Assembly (NCBI GenBank): GCA_041624375.1
Contig: JBFJVD010000115.1
Coordinates: 1-9,385, forward strand
DNA: 9,385 nt
Reading direction: 5' to 3'
From: JBFJVD01 sp041624375
Lineage (GTDB): Bacteria > Chloroflexota > Anaerolineae > Anaerolineales > E44-bin32
How positions within the stretch are numbered: position 1 is the stretch's first letter; each line of letters opens with the position of its first letter. Below, piece after piece: positions 6,117 through 9,385 of the stretch. Position numbers and translations under genes: made by a program. The notes under the pieces are model-generated. The model did no database searches. It was given only the letters and a program-made list of their open reading frames with translations, and was not told where the DNA came from.

Positions 6117-6656
6117 ATGAAGCTCAAATTGATCGGTGTGATTGTAACGACTGTCCTTATTGCCGGCTGCGGCGGAGCGCCGAGCGAGACGCCAACGCCG
6201 ACGCTCTCGAGTGGAGAGGTGCTGCAGACCGCCGAGGCGATGGCTGAAATGACTCGCCAGGCGGCCAGTCCAACCCCAACCGCAACTCCGGTCACTCCCA
6301 CGGCAACGGAAATCCTGGAGACGCCCACCCCGCTTGCTACGGCGACTCCGAGTCAGGCAACGGTGACAGCGAACTACAACGCCAACGTCCGGCAGGGGCC
6401 CGATGAAGTCTACGAGGTGATCGACTTCCTGCTCCAGAACCAGTCGGCGCGCATCGTTGGTCGTTATGAAAACCCGGTGAATGGCACCTGGTGGTTTATC
6501 ACCCGCGAGCAAGGCCGGGATGGCTGGATCTGGGGCGGCGCGGTCACATTGTCGGGCAACGCCGGCGTGGTGCCGGCCTTTACGCCACCGCCCTCCCCAA
6601 CGCCGGGCCCGTCAGCAACCACGACCCCCTCGCCGACGGCGACATCGACTCCCTGA
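6117..6656 (+). CDS. Lipoprotein with SH3-like domain and Pro/Thr-rich linkers
   Basis: The 179-residue protein begins with a lipoprotein signal peptide: two lysines, a hydrophobic core, and lipobox LIAGC with the lipidated Cys at 18. A Pro/Thr/Ala-rich linker with PTPTAT-like units covers about 22-80. Residues about 82-146 form a bacterial SH3-like domain. NANVRQGPDEVYEVI (88-102) is the usual opening of such domains, and the region closes with WWFITREQGRDGWIWGGAVTL (125-145). A second Pro/Thr/Ser-rich tail (155-179) ends the protein. Such domains commonly bind cell-wall peptides or other ligands at the cell surface, so an extracytoplasmic anchoring or sensing role is likely. No enzymatic domain is present. 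It is transcribed divergently from the roadblock-like gene and ends before a strong hairpin. Confidence 0.88.
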   Translation: MKLKLIGVIVTTVLIAGCGGAPSETPTPTLSSGEVLQTAEAMAEMTRQAASPTPTATPVTPTATEILETPTPLATATPSQATVTANYNANVRQGPDEVYEVIDFLLQNQSARIVGRYENPVNGTWWFITREQGRDGWIWGGAVTLSGNAGVVPAFTPPPSPTPGPSATTTPSPTATSTP

Positions 6657-6682
6657 TCTTGTCTTTGAGGGAATGACCAAAT

Positions 6683-6716
6683 AAACGTGTCCGCTGGATG
6701 CCCAGCGGACACGTTT
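6683..6716. terminator. Bidirectional intrinsic terminator, perfect 15-bp stem
   Basis: Arms 6683-6697 and 6702-6716 are perfect inverted repeats with a 4-base loop (ATGC). The stem has A/T pairs at its base, so either strand gives a hairpin ending in a short U run: TTTGTCATCT on plus, TTTATTTGG on minus. It lies 26 bases after the lipoprotein stop and about 20 bases after the aldehyde dehydrogenase stop on the other strand. It therefore plausibly terminates both convergent transcripts. Confidence 0.85.
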
Positions 6717-6735
6717 GTCATCTATCTTTGTTTGG

Positions 6736-8271
<1,536 letters not shown>

Positions 8272-8307
8272 CCATTGGACTCCTGCGTTAAGGGATCAGT
8301 ACCGGAT

Positions 8308-8419
8308 CGGGGTCACTCAACCCCCGTCGGTCATTCTAACTCAGCAGGGTGTGCAGCGTTCCGGCTTCGGACGAGGGTTCCAAGCGGTTTCCCGGCCAGC
8401 GCCTGTTTGAGTGACCCCG
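8308..8419. repeat. 13-bp perfect inverted repeat around the IPK stop codon
   Basis: 8308-8320 and 8407-8419 are exact reverse complements, separated by 86 bases that contain the end of IPK. The copy in the IPK-ALDH gap can also form a local 5-bp hairpin with the C-run at 8321-8324 (minus-strand GGGGT-TGAGTG-ACCCC). In the minus-strand mRNA the two pairings exclude each other. Confidence 0.6.
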
Positions 8420-9143
8420 GCTCTTCGGCTGAGAAGATCCGGATCTCGAGGTCCGGGAGTCGCCGTGAGAGTGCCAGCGCTTCGCGTACCTTTTCGGCCA
8501 TCCCTCCGGTGACATCGGTGGCCTCGGATCCCTCGAGCGGGTGGCGCGCCAGGTCTTCTTCGCTGATCCGCTCGAGCACATTCTCTGTCGCCGGATAATC
8601 CGCGTAGACCCCTGGGTCACGCCCGGCCAGCAGCAGGTGGGTGGGCTTGAGGGGGAAAGCGAGGTGGGAGAGGACTTGCTCCGTGGAGAGGATCGTCGCG
8701 CCCTGTTTCCGATCAAAGGCGACGTCTCCGTGAACCACAGGCAGCAGCCCCGCGTGGAGGGCTCGTTCGATCGGCTCGACCGCCATTGACCTCAGTGCTC
8801 CATTGCTGCAGATTGCCGAAGCCGAGGGAGCGAAGCCCACCGCCGGCAGGCCCGCTTGGATCAGCTCGTCAAGAACAAGTCGGTTCAGTTGGATGGCTGC
8901 GTGCCAGACAGCGGCAAACCCCGCCCAATCCTGGGCGCTTCTTGCACCGAGCCGGGTTCCATGTTTCGCAGCAGCCTGGTGGCCAAAGGATCCCGAGCCG
9001 TGGCCGAGCAGAAGCTGGAGCGTGGGATCTTCCCGATGGGCTTTCGCAATCTCGGCCGCCACCCGCCGGATCGTGGCGTGGCGTGCTGTGGCTTCTTTAG
9101 CCTTCTCGGTGAGGAGCGAGCCGCCAAGCTTCAAGAAGATCAG
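8331..9143 (-). CDS. Isopentenyl phosphate kinase
   Basis: This amino-acid-kinase-fold enzyme phosphorylates isopentenyl phosphate with ATP to give isopentenyl diphosphate, the last step of the alternative mevalonate pathway. Numbered from the TTG at 9134, it shows KLGGS (2-6), GHGSGSFGH (44-52) with the family's catalytic-type His52, VVHGDV (133-138), STEQVLSHLA (150-159), GRDPGVY (171-177) and DVTGGMAEK (207-215). The length of about 270 residues is normal. The KLGGS strand needs preceding residues, and the frame supplies IFL upstream. A CTG at 9143-9141 sits seven bases after GGAGG and overlaps the mevalonate kinase TGA, whereas the TTG at 9134 is 16 bases from that site. I therefore place the start at 9143, with TTG as the alternative. 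Overlap with mevalonate kinase implies translational coupling. Confidence 0.92.
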   Translation of the reverse strand: MIFLKLGGSLLTEKAKEATARHATIRRVAAEIAKAHREDPTLQLLLGHGSGSFGHQAAAKHGTRLGARSAQDWAGFAAVWHAAIQLNRLVLDELIQAGLPAVGFAPSASAICSNGALRSMAVEPIERALHAGLLPVVHGDVAFDRKQGATILSTEQVLSHLAFPLKPTHLLLAGRDPGVYADYPATENVLERISEEDLARHPLEGSEATDVTGGMAEKVREALALSRRLPDLEIRIFSAEEPGSLKQALAGKPLGTLVRSRNAAHPAELE

Positions 9144-9385
9144 GGGGCCACCTCCGTAAGCAGGACGCTCCGTGCGCCGCCACGGCGAAGCGCAATCTCA
9201 ACCCGCTCCACCGATTCATGATCGACAAGCGCAATCATATTTCCCCCAAGGCCCGCCCCCGACAGCTTCGCTCCCAGCGCGCCCGCACCACGTGCGGTCT
9301 GGATCAGCCAGTTGAGTTCGGCCGAGGATACACCAATGGCTTCTAGCAGCGACTGATTGTGGTTCATCAGCGGACCAAGGTCGAA
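9140..9385 (-). CDS. Mevalonate kinase, C-terminal part
   Basis: Only the last 81 codons are in the window; the frame stays open to the right edge, so the N-terminus and ATP-binding motif 2 lie outside. The visible part has the GHMP-kinase C-terminal pattern of mevalonate kinases: LMNHNQSLLEAIGVSS, then LIQTARGAGALGAKLSGAG followed by LGGNMIAL, the conserved motif 3 glycine loop. Mevalonate kinase makes 5-phosphomevalonate from mevalonate and ATP. Its TGA (9142-9140) overlaps the proposed CTG start of isopentenyl phosphate kinase. The pairing suggests the route phosphomevalonate to isopentenyl phosphate to IPP, whose decarboxylase would have to be encoded outside the window. The C-terminal Met-Asn-His start in the visible part is internal, not a real start. 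Confidence 0.9.
   Translation of the reverse strand, partial: FDLGPLMNHNQSLLEAIGVSSAELNWLIQTARGAGALGAKLSGAGLGGNMIALVDHESVERVEIALRRGGARSVLLTEVAP
9151..9155 (-). promoter_or_regulatory. Ribosome-binding site deciding the IPK start
   Basis: GGAGG on the minus strand, inside the last codons of mevalonate kinase, is seven bases upstream of the in-frame CTG at 9143-9141 and 16 bases upstream of the TTG at 9134-9132. No in-frame ATG or GTG lies nearby. The spacing favours the CTG. Confidence 0.55.

Noticed and set aside
6180..6360. Repetitive Pro/Thr codons as a possible tandem repeat element
   Set aside because: They encode the low-complexity lipoprotein linker. The DNA repeats are imperfect and need no separate explanation.

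Overview
The window is compact, GC-rich bacterial chromosome. Its gene content suggests a member of the Chloroflexota (Anaerolineae-like). A mevalonate kinase and an isopentenyl phosphate kinase sit in tandem, a combination known from the alternative mevalonate pathway of Roseiflexus-type Chloroflexota and archaea. There is also a LysW-like zinc-ribbon protein and a lipoprotein with Pro/Thr-rich linkers of the kind common in that phylum. The taxonomy is inferred from these families; there is no rRNA gene in the window. No mobile element, CRISPR array, tRNA or rRNA was seen.

Layout, left to right. (1) Positions 1-1043, minus strand: the N-terminal 347 codons of a secreted phosphodiester-glycosidase-like protein, cut by the window edge. 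(2) 1187-4968, minus strand: a run of four genes, read from right to left. They are a LysE-family exporter, an OmpR-type response regulator whose receiver has lost its phosphorylation residues, a 77-residue LysW-like zinc ribbon with a very acidic tail, and a 640-residue fusion of a SAM methyltransferase to a D-Ala-D-Ala-ligase-like ATP-grasp enzyme. A terminator-like hairpin lies directly before the ribosome-binding site of the fusion gene, and another lies after it. (3) 5026-6042, minus strand: an unrecognised protein with two copies of a short helical module and a C-terminal domain resembling roadblock/LC7. (4) 6117-6656, plus strand: an SH3-like lipoprotein, divergent from the previous gene. 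(5) 6736-9385, minus strand: mevalonate kinase (partial), isopentenyl phosphate kinase and an ALDH7-type aldehyde dehydrogenase, closed by a perfect 15-bp hairpin shared with the convergent lipoprotein gene.

The least ordinary part is 1187-3485. LysW proteins are amino-group carriers whose C-terminal glutamate is extended by an ATP-grasp ligase (LysX/ArgX). Here a LysW-like protein, with the carrier C-terminus replaced by about 31 mostly Asp/Glu residues, lies next to an ATP-grasp enzyme of a different subfamily fused to a methyltransferase. A non-canonical carrier or peptide-tailoring pair is a reasonable but unproven reading.

The MVK-IPK pair is tightly coupled: the IPK reading frame has no ATG in a sensible place, and the best-supported start is a CTG overlapping the MVK stop codon. 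This block makes isopentenyl diphosphate. The role of the aldehyde dehydrogenase beside it is unclear; by sequence it belongs to the alpha-aminoadipate-semialdehyde dehydrogenase group.
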